From Crocinitomix catalasitica ATCC 23190 (lineage in GTDB: Bacteria > Bacteroidota > Bacteroidia > Flavobacteriales_D > Crocinitomicaceae): DNA of 64,000 nt. A program made the translations under genes and the position numbers. Of the stretch, positions 33,147 through 42,884 are shown piece by piece. The stretch lies in NCBI RefSeq assembly GCF_000621625.1, contig NZ_JHXV01000016.1, positions 1 to 64,000 of the forward strand, in the 5' to 3' direction. The notes under the pieces are model-generated. The model worked only from the letters and a program-made list of their open reading frames with translations, made no database searches and had not been told where the DNA came from. Each line of letters opens with the position of its first letter. Positions within the stretch are counted from its first letter, which is position 1.

Positions 33147-36100
33147 TTAAAAGAAAGCCCTTAATTCCATACCGCCTGAATGAATGGCATTACTCTTTTC
33201 TGATTTTCTACCATTATAATTGAAATTGATCTGAAGATTTTTCGCCACCTTTCTTTGATATGTAAGACCCCATGTAAAGTTGTTGCCAGGTTGTAAACCT
33301 TCTAACATTTCAAATGCTAATGAACTATTTTGACTTGCATTATAATCAATTTGAATAAAGTTTAAACGACCGGTTAAACTCCCTTTCTGCGCCTGATTTA
33401 TTCTCGATTCAATGCCGATATCTTTTATTTTTGCCGCTTCTTTTAATTCTGATTGATTCTCTTTTTCACTATATTTTGTATTAATGGCAAGTCGAATTGC
33501 TGTATTGGGTTGATATGAAATTTCGGGTGCAACATCATAATATTCAATAAAATAATCTCTGCCAATTGTATAGTCACTATTACTTTTTTTACGACCCAAT
33601 GTACTTGCGACTCTTAGACTTAATTTTTTACTTAAATTCCACCTTAACTGACCTTCGTGTGATGTGTTGAGGCGAGAGTCGAAACCGTTTGATAAAAGAA
33701 TTTTTGACGCATTCTCTTGATAGGTATAGGTTAAGCCAAAAACAGAATTAGATTTATTGAAATAAAAGGTATTTCTAAAATTAGTACTAATAGACACTAA
33801 GCTGGTGTCTGAAATTTCATACACAAATGGGTTAAACCGTTGCAGATCGTTCTCAAAACTTGTTTTCCTATTAATTTTATAGATCGTTTGATTGCTAAAT
33901 CGAGCGATTAATTTTTTTAGTCCGGCTTCCGATCTCCACACTGTTTCTGGTCGTAAGAATAGGCTTGTGGAGAATTGGTTGGAATAGGTTCGCACATATT
34001 CGTTGGTTGGTACAAAAACACGAATGTAATTCCCTTGGTCAGCGAATACTGCTACTTCAAATTCGCCGAGATCTTGAATGCCATCTTCGTTATAGTCAAT
34101 CCATGCATGTGTTCCTTGTCCTGGATTGACTTCTAAATAAATATATTCTTTCTTTAATTCGAGCCCCGATCCTATTTCATAAAATGTAGTGGTTGAAATG
34201 GCACCTTTTGCCAATTTCATGACATGCTCAATTCGGTTTAATATTGTGTTCTCAGGTTGTGATTGATACAAAATAGTGTCTAAAACATCGAGTTTTCTAT
34301 AATTCAAATTTATTTTTAAAATATTGTTCGGGTTTTTAAGTAAAGCGCCTTCTAAACCAATATTTTGTGCTTTCGTTGCTCTTCTCAGGTCTGTCGAATC
34401 ACTGAACCAATCGTAACGTTCGCGATAATAAATACTCAATTGATTGACGATAGAATCGCCTGTTGATATATAAGTCTTCCAATCGTAGAAACGATAAGAT
34501 ACAGGTGATAGATCTGGACTCAATTCATCTCTTATTCGATTGGTTTCTTGAATGTCTTGGAAACCGACTTTTAAGAACTTCATATTTTTAGACAAATCCA
34601 TTTTATGCCTCAAATAAGATGTGTTTTCTACCCCGTTAGAGGTCAGTAAACTCGCGTCAGCAATGTATTTCCAGCCTTTTTTATTCAAGTTGACATCAAT
34701 ATTGTGCCTAAAGCCAGTATAATCAAATCCCCAAATAAAATTTTCAAAATTATAACCTATGCCACCTAAGTCATTTGCAACCAATCGCAAACCTGCATCA
34801 GAAAGATATTGATTGCCACTATATGCTTTATTTCTTACATTCCAATCTCTGTCAAACTCAACACTTCTAAACCATTGTATCGGTTCGAATGTTCTTTCAT
34901 TAAATTCAAAATCAGCAACTGTATTTAAACGAATGGTTTCCTTTTTATTGATGAAATTGCTGCTGCTCCATTTCCATTTTAAAGCAACACCTTGGTTATT
35001 AGCTTTGTCAAGTTTTGAAAATGTGTTTAAGTCGTGGTTGGACATCGCCAATTCGACTGAAGTTTTCATGTTTTTACTCACGTAATATTCTGTACCTACT
35101 ACATACATCTGTTTCTTTTGCGGAGCGATTAATAATTGTATAGGTTCGTAATCTCCTTGAGGTACGCCGGCAATTGGTGCTACCCATTTATAAACACGCC
35201 CATTTGCCGTATACCTATCAAAAACATAATTCCCTTGACCAAGTGGAACCTTGGCAAAGCTTGCATGATAAATTGCCAGACTCGGTTCACCTGTAAAAAG
35301 TAAAACAGAATCAATCCCTAAGGTGTCAATCAAAGTATAGAGAACTCTGTTTTCTGAATAACCAACACTATCAATACTATTGGAAAAAGCATTTTGTAAT
35401 GAGTCACCGACTTGACTTAAAATCACTTTTTTTTCGTCAGTTAAGGATTGTTGTATTGTTTGATTTTTTGCATCCTGTTCTGAATAAACATTAATCCACG
35501 TATTGTATTTTTCTCCTTTAATTTCTGCATTATAAGCAAAAAGCGATCTTGCATAATTTAAATCGGAATATTGGAATTCAATCACTAATCGAACATCTTT
35601 GGTGATTAAATTATTCGCTGTAAAAACAATTTCAGCTGTATTATAATCAATGGTATAATCAAATTCTTGTCCTCTTGTCAATAATTTACCATCCAAATAT
35701 ACTTTTTCCGTTCCTGCAAGAACAACGATATAAGTTTCATTTTCTGCACCAATTAATCTATATGGACCTTGATTTCCTTCAATACCTTGTACAATATTTC
35801 GTGAGAACTTCCCTTTTGAATAGGCACCACTTATTTTATGATTAGCATGACCTTCAAATCCTAACATGCCCATATCATGGTTGGCTTCGACAGATACTCC
35901 TTGCGTTCTTTTTGCATAATTTAAGAAATATCCTGCAGGTTTACGCAACCAAAAATCACCTCCAATCACCGCAAAATCATCATTATAAATTTTGAGGTAA
36001 ACTTGATCAAATTCTTGCAACTTTTGCGTATTCCCTTCGGGTTGAAAAGGAATATTGTCATCAGAAATTGATCCTTGCATGAATAAATTTGGTGCTATTT

Positions 36101-36605
36101 GCCCGTCTAATTGTAGGTTGAGGGTTGATTGTAATGACAAACTTTGCGCGTTTCCAACAGTTATTCCCCTAGATATACTTCCTTGTTTATTCAGTTTAGC
36201 GGAGCCGAATAAATCTTCGTTCGGAGCATTGGTAGAAATTGAATAAATAAAAGGATCAAAATTCGCAGCGGATGTATCCGTAACAATGATGTCTGTCGAT
36301 TTATGTTTGAATTCTTGACCGAGGTTCACCGGGATCCTTTCATATTGCAACGTAACTGTCTTGGCCCTAATCGAATCTTTAATATATAATCTTGCGTGGA
36401 GAGGATCGAGCCAATATTCGGTTGATAATAACCGGCCCGATTTTGTTTTGATTTCAAAGCCAGAACGATAAATTGCTGTGGTGTCAAATTGAATAGTATC
36501 CCTACTAACATTTATTTCTTTGATAAGTGTAGTTTGTCCATTTACTTTAGGTAAAGCAAATAGTGTTAAGATGAGTAATGCTATGTAGCGTAAATATATC
36601 GTCAA
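33147..36605 (-). CDS. Large outer-membrane beta-rich protein, uncharacterised Bacteroidota family
   Basis: This 1152-residue protein has a signal peptide (about 1-23). The N-terminal part contains blocks common to a widespread but uncharacterised Bacteroidota envelope family (GSISRGITVGNAQSLS, GSISDDNIPFQPEGNTQ, LDGKLLTRGQEFDYTIDYN). The C-terminal two thirds has the alternating aromatic/polar strands and the final aromatic residue (RAFF at the end) expected of an outer-membrane beta barrel. Parts of it recall SprA, the T9SS translocon barrel, but it is much shorter than SprA (which is over 2000 residues), so it is a relative at most. The start is TTG at 36605; no ATG exists before the signal peptide because of a stop just upstream. 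Confidence 0.7.
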   Translation of the reverse strand: MTIYLRYIALLILTLFALPKVNGQTTLIKEINVSRDTIQFDTTAIYRSGFEIKTKSGRLLSTEYWLDPLHARLYIKDSIRAKTVTLQYERIPVNLGQEFKHKSTDIIVTDTSAANFDPFIYSISTNAPNEDLFGSAKLNKQGSISRGITVGNAQSLSLQSTLNLQLDGQIAPNLFMQGSISDDNIPFQPEGNTQKLQEFDQVYLKIYNDDFAVIGGDFWLRKPAGYFLNYAKRTQGVSVEANHDMGMLGFEGHANHKISGAYSKGKFSRNIVQGIEGNQGPYRLIGAENETYIVVLAGTEKVYLDGKLLTRGQEFDYTIDYNTAEIVFTANNLITKDVRLVIEFQYSDLNYARSLFAYNAEIKGEKYNTWINVYSEQDAKNQTIQQSLTDEKKVILSQVGDSLQNAFSNSIDSVGYSENRVLYTLIDTLGIDSVLLFTGEPSLAIYHASFAKVPLGQGNYVFDRYTANGRVYKWVAPIAGVPQGDYEPIQLLIAPQKKQMYVVGTEYYVSKNMKTSVELAMSNHDLNTFSKLDKANNQGVALKWKWSSSNFINKKETIRLNTVADFEFNERTFEPIQWFRSVEFDRDWNVRNKAYSGNQYLSDAGLRLVANDLGGIGYNFENFIWGFDYTGFRHNIDVNLNKKGWKYIADASLLTSNGVENTSYLRHKMDLSKNMKFLKVGFQDIQETNRIRDELSPDLSPVSYRFYDWKTYISTGDSIVNQLSIYYRERYDWFSDSTDLRRATKAQNIGLEGALLKNPNNILKINLNYRKLDVLDTILYQSQPENTILNRIEHVMKLAKGAISTTTFYEIGSGLELKKEYIYLEVNPGQGTHAWIDYNEDGIQDLGEFEVAVFADQGNYIRVFVPTNEYVRTYSNQFSTSLFLRPETVWRSEAGLKKLIARFSNQTIYKINRKTSFENDLQRFNPFVYEISDTSLVSISTNFRNTFYFNKSNSVFGLTYTYQENASKILLSNGFDSRLNTSHEGQLRWNLSKKLSLRVASTLGRKKSNSDYTIGRDYFIEYYDVAPEISYQPNTAIRLAINTKYSEKENQSELKEAAKIKDIGIESRINQAQKGSLTGRLNFIQIDYNASQNSSLAFEMLEGLQPGNNFTWGLTYQRKVAKNLQINFNYNGRKSEKSNAIHSGGMELRAFF

Positions 36606-36720
36606 TGATCAACCTTCAATTCAAGTATAAAGATATACGGAATTATTGACTGTAAATTGTAATTTTTAGAAGTAAACAGGACTGTTAAACCTAAAATCAA
36701 TAGATATTCTTTAATATAGA

Positions 36721-36747
36721 ACGGCCGAACAATTACTGTTCGACCGT
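36721..36747. other. Inverted repeat between divergent genes
   Basis: ACGGCCGAACA pairs with TGTTCGACCGT around a 5-base loop (11-base stem, one mismatch). It lies between the divergent outer-membrane protein and Rieske genes. No T run follows, so it may be an operator or RNA hairpin. Confidence 0.35.
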
Positions 36748-36824
36748 CTAATTCTAACCCAACTTTTCACGATTCTATAACGAAATGGTTTGTTTGGTTA
36801 CAAAATTGTCTATCTTAAACCATT

Positions 36825-37166
36825 ATGTTTTCCACTAAAATTAAATGGGTAAAGTTTGCAGATACTGTGGCAGAATTGGAGGAACAGTTAAAAAAAAAGC
36901 CGTTAAAAAAAGTTTTAATCGATGGAAAGTCGATGTTACTTTTAAAAGAACAGGGTGACTTTTATTTGGTGAAGAATAAATGTCCGCATCAAGGGATTGA
37001 ATTAACTGGAGCTGTTTGTGAAAATGGTAAAATCGTATGCCCATGGCATCACTATGCTTTTGATTTAAAAACCGGTCGAGGCGGAGGGTTGCATCTTGAA
37101 AATTATCCAATCGAAATTCGAGTAGACGGTTGTTATGCCGGAATTGAGTATTTCAGTTGGTTTTAA
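36825..37166 (+). CDS. Rieske [2Fe-2S] ferredoxin-like protein
   Basis: This 113-residue soluble protein has a Rieske fold with both ligand loops: C53-P-H55 (CPHQG) and C72-P-W-H75 (CPWHHY). That is the C-x-H ... C-x-x-H pattern of a 2Fe-2S cluster held by two Cys and two His. The spacing and lack of a signal peptide fit the nitrite-reductase-small-subunit/ferredoxin type of Rieske protein that feeds electrons to oxygenases or reductases. No partner enzyme is adjacent. Its stop overlaps the stop of the convergent glycosyltransferase gene by four bases. Confidence 0.9.
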   Translation: MFSTKIKWVKFADTVAELEEQLKKKPLKKVLIDGKSMLLLKEQGDFYLVKNKCPHQGIELTGAVCENGKIVCPWHHYAFDLKTGRGGGLHLENYPIEIRVDGCYAGIEYFSWF

Positions 37167-37903
37167 GTTCTATTTTTAAAAATATCACCTATCGCGAAGA
37201 ATATAAATTGAGGTACAACTCTGATATATCTTTTGAATAATCTTTTAGGTTCTTTAAGCATTCTATAAAACCATTCTAATCCAATGTTTTGGATCCATTG
37301 GGGTGCTTTTTTAATATTACCAGAGTGAAAATCGAACGCAGCACCTATTGGAACTATAAAATTTACTGTTACATATTTGGCTAATTCTGCGGAGAAGTAA
37401 ATTTGTTTAGGTGCCCCTAAACCGATCCATATAATATCAGCTTTAGATGCCTTAATTTTTGTTGCGAGTGCTTGAAAGTCTTCGTTAGTAACGGTTTTGA
37501 AAGGAGGTGTGTTTGTTCCTACGATGTTGTTGTTTCCCCATTTTTCGCATTGTAATTTTAATTTTTCTGAAATTCCATCGGCTCCTCCACAAAGAAAATG
37601 ATTGATAGATAGATCTTTACTAGCCTTAATTATTTGTTCAAAAAAATCGGGTCCGCTGCATCTATTGGCTTTCTTTGCTCCTTTTAATTTTAAAACCCAA
37701 ACCGAAGGAACGCCATCTGGTAAATTCCAGAAATATTGGCGTAAAACAGAACTGAATTCAATATTCTTTTTTGCTAAAACCAGAACGTTTGCATCAGATG
37801 GACTGACCAATAAGTTTTTTGGTGTGGTTTGCGCTAAATCTAAAAATTCATCGACTGCATTTTGTATGCCTTTATCGTACAACTCTGTTCCTAGTACTTT
37901 CAT
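37163..37903 (-). CDS. WecG/TagA/CpsF-family glycosyltransferase
   Basis: This 246-residue GT26 enzyme has the signatures VSPSDANVLVLA near the N terminus, LPDGVPSVW, FLCGGADGISEKL, IIWIGLGAPKQ and GAAFDFHSGNIKKAPQWI, and the C-terminal GLEWFYRMLKEPKRLFKRY block typical of the family. These enzymes add an N-acetyl-mannosamine-type or related sugar to a lipid-linked precursor at the inner membrane. It is the last gene of the minus-strand glycan operon and overlaps the GT4 gene by four bases. Confidence 0.9.
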   Translation of the reverse strand: MKVLGTELYDKGIQNAVDEFLDLAQTTPKNLLVSPSDANVLVLAKKNIEFSSVLRQYFWNLPDGVPSVWVLKLKGAKKANRCSGPDFFEQIIKASKDLSINHFLCGGADGISEKLKLQCEKWGNNNIVGTNTPPFKTVTNEDFQALATKIKASKADIIWIGLGAPKQIYFSAELAKYVTVNFIVPIGAAFDFHSGNIKKAPQWIQNIGLEWFYRMLKEPKRLFKRYIRVVPQFIFFAIGDIFKNRT

Positions 37904-39063
37904 ACTTTTTTGTTTGCAATGGTTAAAGCGTAAATGTCCATTAATTGGCGATAGTTTGATTCAGGACTGTACAACTCTAAATAATCTTGGTAAGCGACTG
38001 TGCTAAGTTTAATTGACAAGTTTGAATCGGCTACAATTTTTTTCATTTCCGACAACAAAGCAATTGCATTGCCAGGTTCAAATAATAAGCCATTTAGTTG
38101 ATGCCTTATCATACTGGCCATTGCGCCAGAATCAGAAGCAATCACAGTTGTATGAGAAGCAAAAGCTTCAATTATAGTCATTGGCATTCCTTCATACCAT
38201 AATGAGGCAAAGAGAAGTGCTTTTGCACTGCTTATTAATTCTAAAACTTTTTGATAGGGTTGTTTACCTAAGACTTCTATATTTTTAATTTTTCTTAATT
38301 CATCGGTTAACGATCCTTCGCCAATTAATTGAATAGGAAAAGGACTCTTTGGAGCAATCTCCATGATTGTGCGAAGTCCTTTGTCAGGTTCTAATCGACC
38401 AACATAAACAAAGTATGGTGCTGTATTGTTTTTTTCAAAGACCGCAGGTGTGGGAATAAAATTGCCTTTAACTATGAGTTTATTCTTTGGTAAGCCATGT
38501 GCAATAAATTTTTGTTTTGCGAACTGTGTTAGGCAAATATAAGTGGTGACATCGTTGTTCCATGTCTTTCTTTTTTTGTGTTTTTCCAACATACGCGCTA
38601 CGGCAAATGTTTGAATTTTACTGTTGCGGTAGCAGTTAAATTTTACAGCATTATAACTTGACTTGTTGAGGCATTTTTCGCAGATTTTACCATCTTTAAA
38701 CAGAATGCCATTTGTGCATATCAAACGATAGTTGTGCAATGTTTGTATGACGGGAATTTGCTGTTTTTTGCAAGCTTTATAAACTGCAGGAGAAATGAGG
38801 GGTAAAAAGTTATGGACATGACATACGTCCGGTTTTTCTTTGTTTAAAATAGCCGAAATTTCCTCTGCTGTTTGCGTCGAATATGTGGTGTCTTTTAAAA
38901 GTTTAACTTTATTAATTAAGTTGAATTTATCGATTTCTGAATTGTTACGATAATAAGTGATTACTTCATGACCATTCTGTTCAAGTAGCTCTTTTTCGTT
39001 GGCAACAACGGTGTCTTCGCCGCCGCCAATCTTATAAAAGTTATGTACTTGTAGAATTTTCAT
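37900..39063 (-). CDS. Glycosyltransferase family 4
   Basis: This 387-residue GT-B enzyme has an N-terminal acceptor domain with GGGEDTVVANEKELL and HVHNFLPLISPAVY, and the CEKCLNK...NCYRNS cysteine-containing insert found in many Bacteroidota GT4 enzymes. The C-terminal donor domain has YVGRLEPDKGL, LIGEGSL and the E-x7-E motif in YEGMPMTIIEAFA. It would transfer a nucleotide-activated sugar in assembly of the surface polysaccharide repeat. It overlaps both neighbours by four bases, so it is translated with them. Confidence 0.9.
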   Translation of the reverse strand: MKILQVHNFYKIGGGEDTVVANEKELLEQNGHEVITYYRNNSEIDKFNLINKVKLLKDTTYSTQTAEEISAILNKEKPDVCHVHNFLPLISPAVYKACKKQQIPVIQTLHNYRLICTNGILFKDGKICEKCLNKSSYNAVKFNCYRNSKIQTFAVARMLEKHKKRKTWNNDVTTYICLTQFAKQKFIAHGLPKNKLIVKGNFIPTPAVFEKNNTAPYFVYVGRLEPDKGLRTIMEIAPKSPFPIQLIGEGSLTDELRKIKNIEVLGKQPYQKVLELISSAKALLFASLWYEGMPMTIIEAFASHTTVIASDSGAMASMIRHQLNGLLFEPGNAIALLSEMKKIVADSNLSIKLSTVAYQDYLELYSPESNYRQLMDIYALTIANKKV

Positions 39064-40322
39064 TCTTCATTTGGATTTATAGACCACAAGGTAGGGTTCC
39101 AATAAAACAATCCTGCAAAAAAGACAAAAAAGAATAGCCCTTTTTGCGTTCGTAAGGTTGATTCAGTTAAACTAAACAACGTAAATAAGATGATAAAGGA
39201 GATGAAGATAACGTTCTTTTTCTTTATCGCTTTTAAGAATAAGAGTAATAAACCAAGCGTGAAAAGTCCTAAGGCAAGAATTCCATTTCCAAGCCAATAT
39301 TGTAAAAACATATTGTGTGCATTGAAATCGTTTGCTAAACCAATTTGAAATTCATTGGATTCATATTTTTCAACCAGAGCATGATGTCCATCACCTGTTC
39401 CTGCTCCTAAAACCCATTGGTCTGTAATGGCTTGCCATGTGCAGTCCCAAATAGATAAACGAATTTCGATTGGAGAAGCACTGGGATTCTTCATGTCATA
39501 GTCAATCGTGAAATTTTCTAATTTATTATTTATACTGATGGTTGTAAATAAGATTAAACCAGCGAATAGAATAGTCAATTTAAGTTTAGAATAGGTTAAA
39601 ATATTTCGATATCGATTCAAAATAACAATTCCGCAGCATATCGTAAATCCAAATGCAATATTCGCCGATTTTAGAAGGTAAAGCATGCCGATAATAAATA
39701 AGAAAATGCATAGGTGTAGTACTTTTTTTGGACGGCTCAATTTTCGGTTTAAAAGGCTATACAGTATTGTGATGTTGGAGAAGGCTAGAAAGATAGAAAA
39801 ATAAACCGCATGCATTCCAATCGGATCGCTTAATCGATGGTGCATAAAATGATTGTACAAGAAATGAGTATTGTTCGGAATAACAAAAAAGCTTTGCGAT
39901 TCAATCGTGTTCAAAGTGGCAATTCCTAAACAAACAAGACTGGCAAAAATACCTGATACAATAAAAATTTTGATAAGAATTTGTTGTTTTTCTCGCGATA
40001 AATTGATTATAGCTTTAGCAGCAAAAGGAATAAATAGCAAAGCTAAATTTCGTTCAATGATTGTCCAGCCTTCCTGTAAATCTTCGGAATACAATTGGCC
40101 TAATATTAATGTGAAGAAGAGTGCCGGTAAGAATGAAATGCCCCAGCCACCATTAATGTTTATTTTTTTAAAGATTAATTTGAAACCATAAAATATAATG
40201 ATGAGCATAGCGATAAAGCCATTTATCCGATAATGTAGGAAAAATGAAATCAAGAATGCAGAAAAAAGCAATAAGTCGACATGCGCGATGTTTATTGCCT
40301 TAAAGTTGATTTGCTGTTTCAT
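39060..40322 (-). CDS. O-antigen polymerase/ligase family membrane protein (first of two)
   Basis: This 420-residue protein has about ten to twelve hydrophobic segments and a large periplasmic loop containing SASPIEIRLSIWDCTW and LGAGTGDGHHALVEKY, followed by FNAHNMFLQYWLGNG. The R-x-x-x-W and H-N motifs are typical of the Wzy_C/WaaL family, which either polymerises lipid-linked repeats or attaches them to an acceptor at the periplasmic face. A second, different member lies directly upstream; the overlap between them is 23 bases. One may be Wzy and the other a WaaL-like ligase, which sequence alone does not decide. Confidence 0.82.
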   Translation of the reverse strand: MKQQINFKAINIAHVDLLLFSAFLISFFLHYRINGFIAMLIIIFYGFKLIFKKININGGWGISFLPALFFTLILGQLYSEDLQEGWTIIERNLALLFIPFAAKAIINLSREKQQILIKIFIVSGIFASLVCLGIATLNTIESQSFFVIPNNTHFLYNHFMHHRLSDPIGMHAVYFSIFLAFSNITILYSLLNRKLSRPKKVLHLCIFLFIIGMLYLLKSANIAFGFTICCGIVILNRYRNILTYSKLKLTILFAGLILFTTISINNKLENFTIDYDMKNPSASPIEIRLSIWDCTWQAITDQWVLGAGTGDGHHALVEKYESNEFQIGLANDFNAHNMFLQYWLGNGILALGLFTLGLLLLFLKAIKKKNVIFISFIILFTLFSLTESTLRTQKGLFFFVFFAGLFYWNPTLWSINPNEE

Positions 40323-41580
40323 TTTGGTTTGTAAAATAATTCCATCGCATGATTAAAAAGCCTGTTGCAATCCAAAAAATAGAATTCTCATAAATTGGTA
40401 TTGTAACACCAATAGTTAACAAAGGAAGAATAAAAATACCAAAAAAGACGGCTTTATTCCATTTTGGGTTCGGTAACCATCGAATGGCTTGGTTATAAAC
40501 CATTTTAAAGATATAAACTATAAATAAAACCCCTATAATTCCGCTATTGATAAAAACACTGAGGATGGCATTGTGGGTGTCATAATCTGTGTCGGTGTTA
40601 GGGTCGATCGCCAAAAGGTACCACGTTTCTGGAGTGGCATAATCAGCGAAAATATCAAAAGATGTACCCATCCCATTTCCGATGAAGTAATTCCACCAAG
40701 TAAATTCTTTTATTCGTTCCAAATAGATGTTCCATATTGCACCGCGACCCGTGAGTAAAGTAGGTGTAAAATAATATCCGGTATAAGAATGAATCATCAT
40801 GAGATATTGATAAATATAAATCCCAACAACACAGAGAATACTGATGGAATATAACCAGAGCCGCTTCCTTGTCATTAACTTTATTTTTGTGCCAATTCCG
40901 TTACTCACAAAAAAGATATAGTAGATAAAGAGGATGACTACACAACCAAACAAAGCTTTGAAATAGGTCATCATTGCCGCAATGCAAATCAATAACAGCA
41001 TCCAGAAAGCGACCTTAACACCTTTAAAATATTGGTACAACGCGGCGAAACAAATAATCACAGACAATTCAGAACCATGGTATAAAAAACCATTCGGACG
41101 TGGAATAGCAACGTCTCCGAAATATGCGAAATTTACATAAGTTGCATTCCAGAAAGTAATTGGAAATATGTTCATAAATTGAAGCATTGCAATTATAATA
41201 GGGATCCATAAAATGGCAAAAAAGCGGACGATATATTTTTCTAATGTCTTTATAGGTAGCCGTTTGTTAATGTGCAGGTCTAACAGAAAAATAAAAACAA
41301 AAGGCCCAAAAAAGTAATCGATATAACCTTTTAAATACCACTGTTCATGTGTGAATTGAATAAATAAGAAACCCAAAGCAAAATAGAGTATCCACTTTTT
41401 GTATTGATCTAACATTAAAGCATAAATCACGATCAGAAAAATAAGTCCAAAACCAATATGATGTATTTTCATCGGAATGGGTGGTACAATATTTCCTAAT
41501 ATTATTAAGATTGGTGTTAAACTTAAAAGCTCAAGCAAGATCAATTGAACGGAATTCTGTCTAGTTAATACTCGTTCCAT
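40300..41580 (-). CDS. O-antigen polymerase/ligase family membrane protein (second of two)
   Basis: This 426-residue polytopic protein has about ten to twelve hydrophobic segments and the family's periplasmic loop: LLTGRGAIWNIYLERI, then YFIGNGMGTSFDIF and DYDTHNAILSVFINSGI. It is diverged from its neighbour at 39060, so the two are not a recent duplication. It overlaps the flippase gene by one base and the next gene by 23 bases. It probably acts as Wzy or WaaL in the same surface-glycan pathway. Confidence 0.82.
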   Translation of the reverse strand: MERVLTRQNSVQLILLELLSLTPILIILGNIVPPIPMKIHHIGFGLIFLIVIYALMLDQYKKWILYFALGFLFIQFTHEQWYLKGYIDYFFGPFVFIFLLDLHINKRLPIKTLEKYIVRFFAILWIPIIIAMLQFMNIFPITFWNATYVNFAYFGDVAIPRPNGFLYHGSELSVIICFAALYQYFKGVKVAFWMLLLICIAAMMTYFKALFGCVVILFIYYIFFVSNGIGTKIKLMTRKRLWLYSISILCVVGIYIYQYLMMIHSYTGYYFTPTLLTGRGAIWNIYLERIKEFTWWNYFIGNGMGTSFDIFADYATPETWYLLAIDPNTDTDYDTHNAILSVFINSGIIGVLFIVYIFKMVYNQAIRWLPNPKWNKAVFFGIFILPLLTIGVTIPIYENSIFWIATGFLIMRWNYFTNQNETANQL

Positions 41581-42884
41581 TAAGCCGTGATTTTATTGCG
41601 AATAATCCTTAAATATTGAATTGGTAAAGCAATTGCAAGTGGCGCGAGTACACAACTGGTTGCAATAATAACGCCTGTTATTCCCCAAAGATCTAGTAAA
41701 TAAAAAGAAAGTGGAATGTTAATTATCGCAGAGACTACAATTACGACGAGTTGTAAATTTGTTTTTGCAATGCTATTGAGATAATAGGCGAAAATATTAT
41801 TCCAACAAGTAATCAAAATTGAAATGGCCATAAAAAAGGAGAGTTCAAACGGTATGTGTACTACTTTACCAATCCAAATTTCGTAGGCGATTGGAGCAAG
41901 GAAAAGCATTAAGATTGATCCAAAAGCCATCAGGGTCCACAAAAGAATTAATCTTTTAATATGTGTTTTTATCCAGGGGACATCATTTTTATGATCGGCT
42001 TCAGTGAATGCTGCCCAATAAGGTAAGAGAACAATGTTAAATAGTATAATAATGATGTTGAAATATTTGAAGGCGATATTATAAGTCGTCACATCTGTTC
42101 CATTCAATCGGTTAAGGATAATTAAATTATCAGTACTGTAAATAATAAGTGTTGCAATCTGAATAAGAAAAAAAGCCAGATTGATTTGTTTGAGCGATTG
42201 AATTTTTTCTTTGGTTGATGAATTGAATTTTGGTTTTAGATCAGGTAAAATTTTACGGTATGTAATCATATTCGCAAGGCCCCAAATTATAAGTGGTATT
42301 GCTGAGAACCAAAGGCAAATAAATGATAAAGAAGGCGTTAATTCAAAAAAGGAAAACAATAGAATGCCAACCAATAGCACAACTTTTTGTAAAGCACTAA
42401 TTATATAGGTTATTTGGGCATTGTGTGTAGCAAGTAATACCGATTGGAGAAAAAAGAAGATGTAATAAATCATGTACATCGTAAAACTTAATTGGAATAC
42501 CCAATTAAATTTTGTGGATTGATTGTCAAATTCAAATCCTGTTAAATTGTAAAGGATAACGCCCAATAGAATCATTCCTGAATAAATGATGGTGGTTGCT
42601 TTATATCCTGAAGAGATCCAAATGCGGATATTGATATAATCTTTATCAGAAAAAAATTTAGTGAGGTGGTTTCTAAAACTACTGCTTACGCCAAATTCGA
42701 TAACAGAAAACCAAGTAAAAAACGATAATATGGTCAACCAAATACCATAATCTTCTGCACCGAAAAAATCTATTGCAAATCTAACAAGTAAGAAGTTGAA
42801 GATAACATCAATGGCTTTGAAAAGAGTACTGCCATAAATATTTCGTATTAATTTGTCGGTTATCCCCTGTTTTTGCGGATTCAT
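41580..42884 (-). CDS. Wzx-type polysaccharide flippase (MOP family), copy 1
   Basis: This 434-residue protein has twelve or more hydrophobic segments. The N terminus (LIRNIYGSTLFKAIDVIFNF, FFGAEDYGIWLTILSF) is typical of oligosaccharide flippases of the MATE/MOP superfamily. It would move the undecaprenyl-linked repeat unit across the inner membrane for polymerisation. It sits between the Wzz-like and polymerase genes, the standard order for a Wzx/Wzy-dependent system. A second flippase is encoded on the other strand at 44064. Confidence 0.9.
   Translation of the reverse strand: MNPQKQGITDKLIRNIYGSTLFKAIDVIFNFLLVRFAIDFFGAEDYGIWLTILSFFTWFSVIEFGVSSSFRNHLTKFFSDKDYINIRIWISSGYKATTIIYSGMILLGVILYNLTGFEFDNQSTKFNWVFQLSFTMYMIYYIFFFLQSVLLATHNAQITYIISALQKVVLLVGILLFSFFELTPSLSFICLWFSAIPLIIWGLANMITYRKILPDLKPKFNSSTKEKIQSLKQINLAFFLIQIATLIIYSTDNLIILNRLNGTDVTTYNIAFKYFNIIIILFNIVLLPYWAAFTEADHKNDVPWIKTHIKRLILLWTLMAFGSILMLFLAPIAYEIWIGKVVHIPFELSFFMAISILITCWNNIFAYYLNSIAKTNLQLVVIVVSAIINIPLSFYLLDLWGITGVIIATSCVLAPLAIALPIQYLRIIRNKITA

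Noticed and set aside
33147-36605. Identification as SprA, the T9SS translocon
   Set aside because: The protein is about half the length of SprA and lacks blocks I could confidently match; left as an uncharacterised outer-membrane protein.
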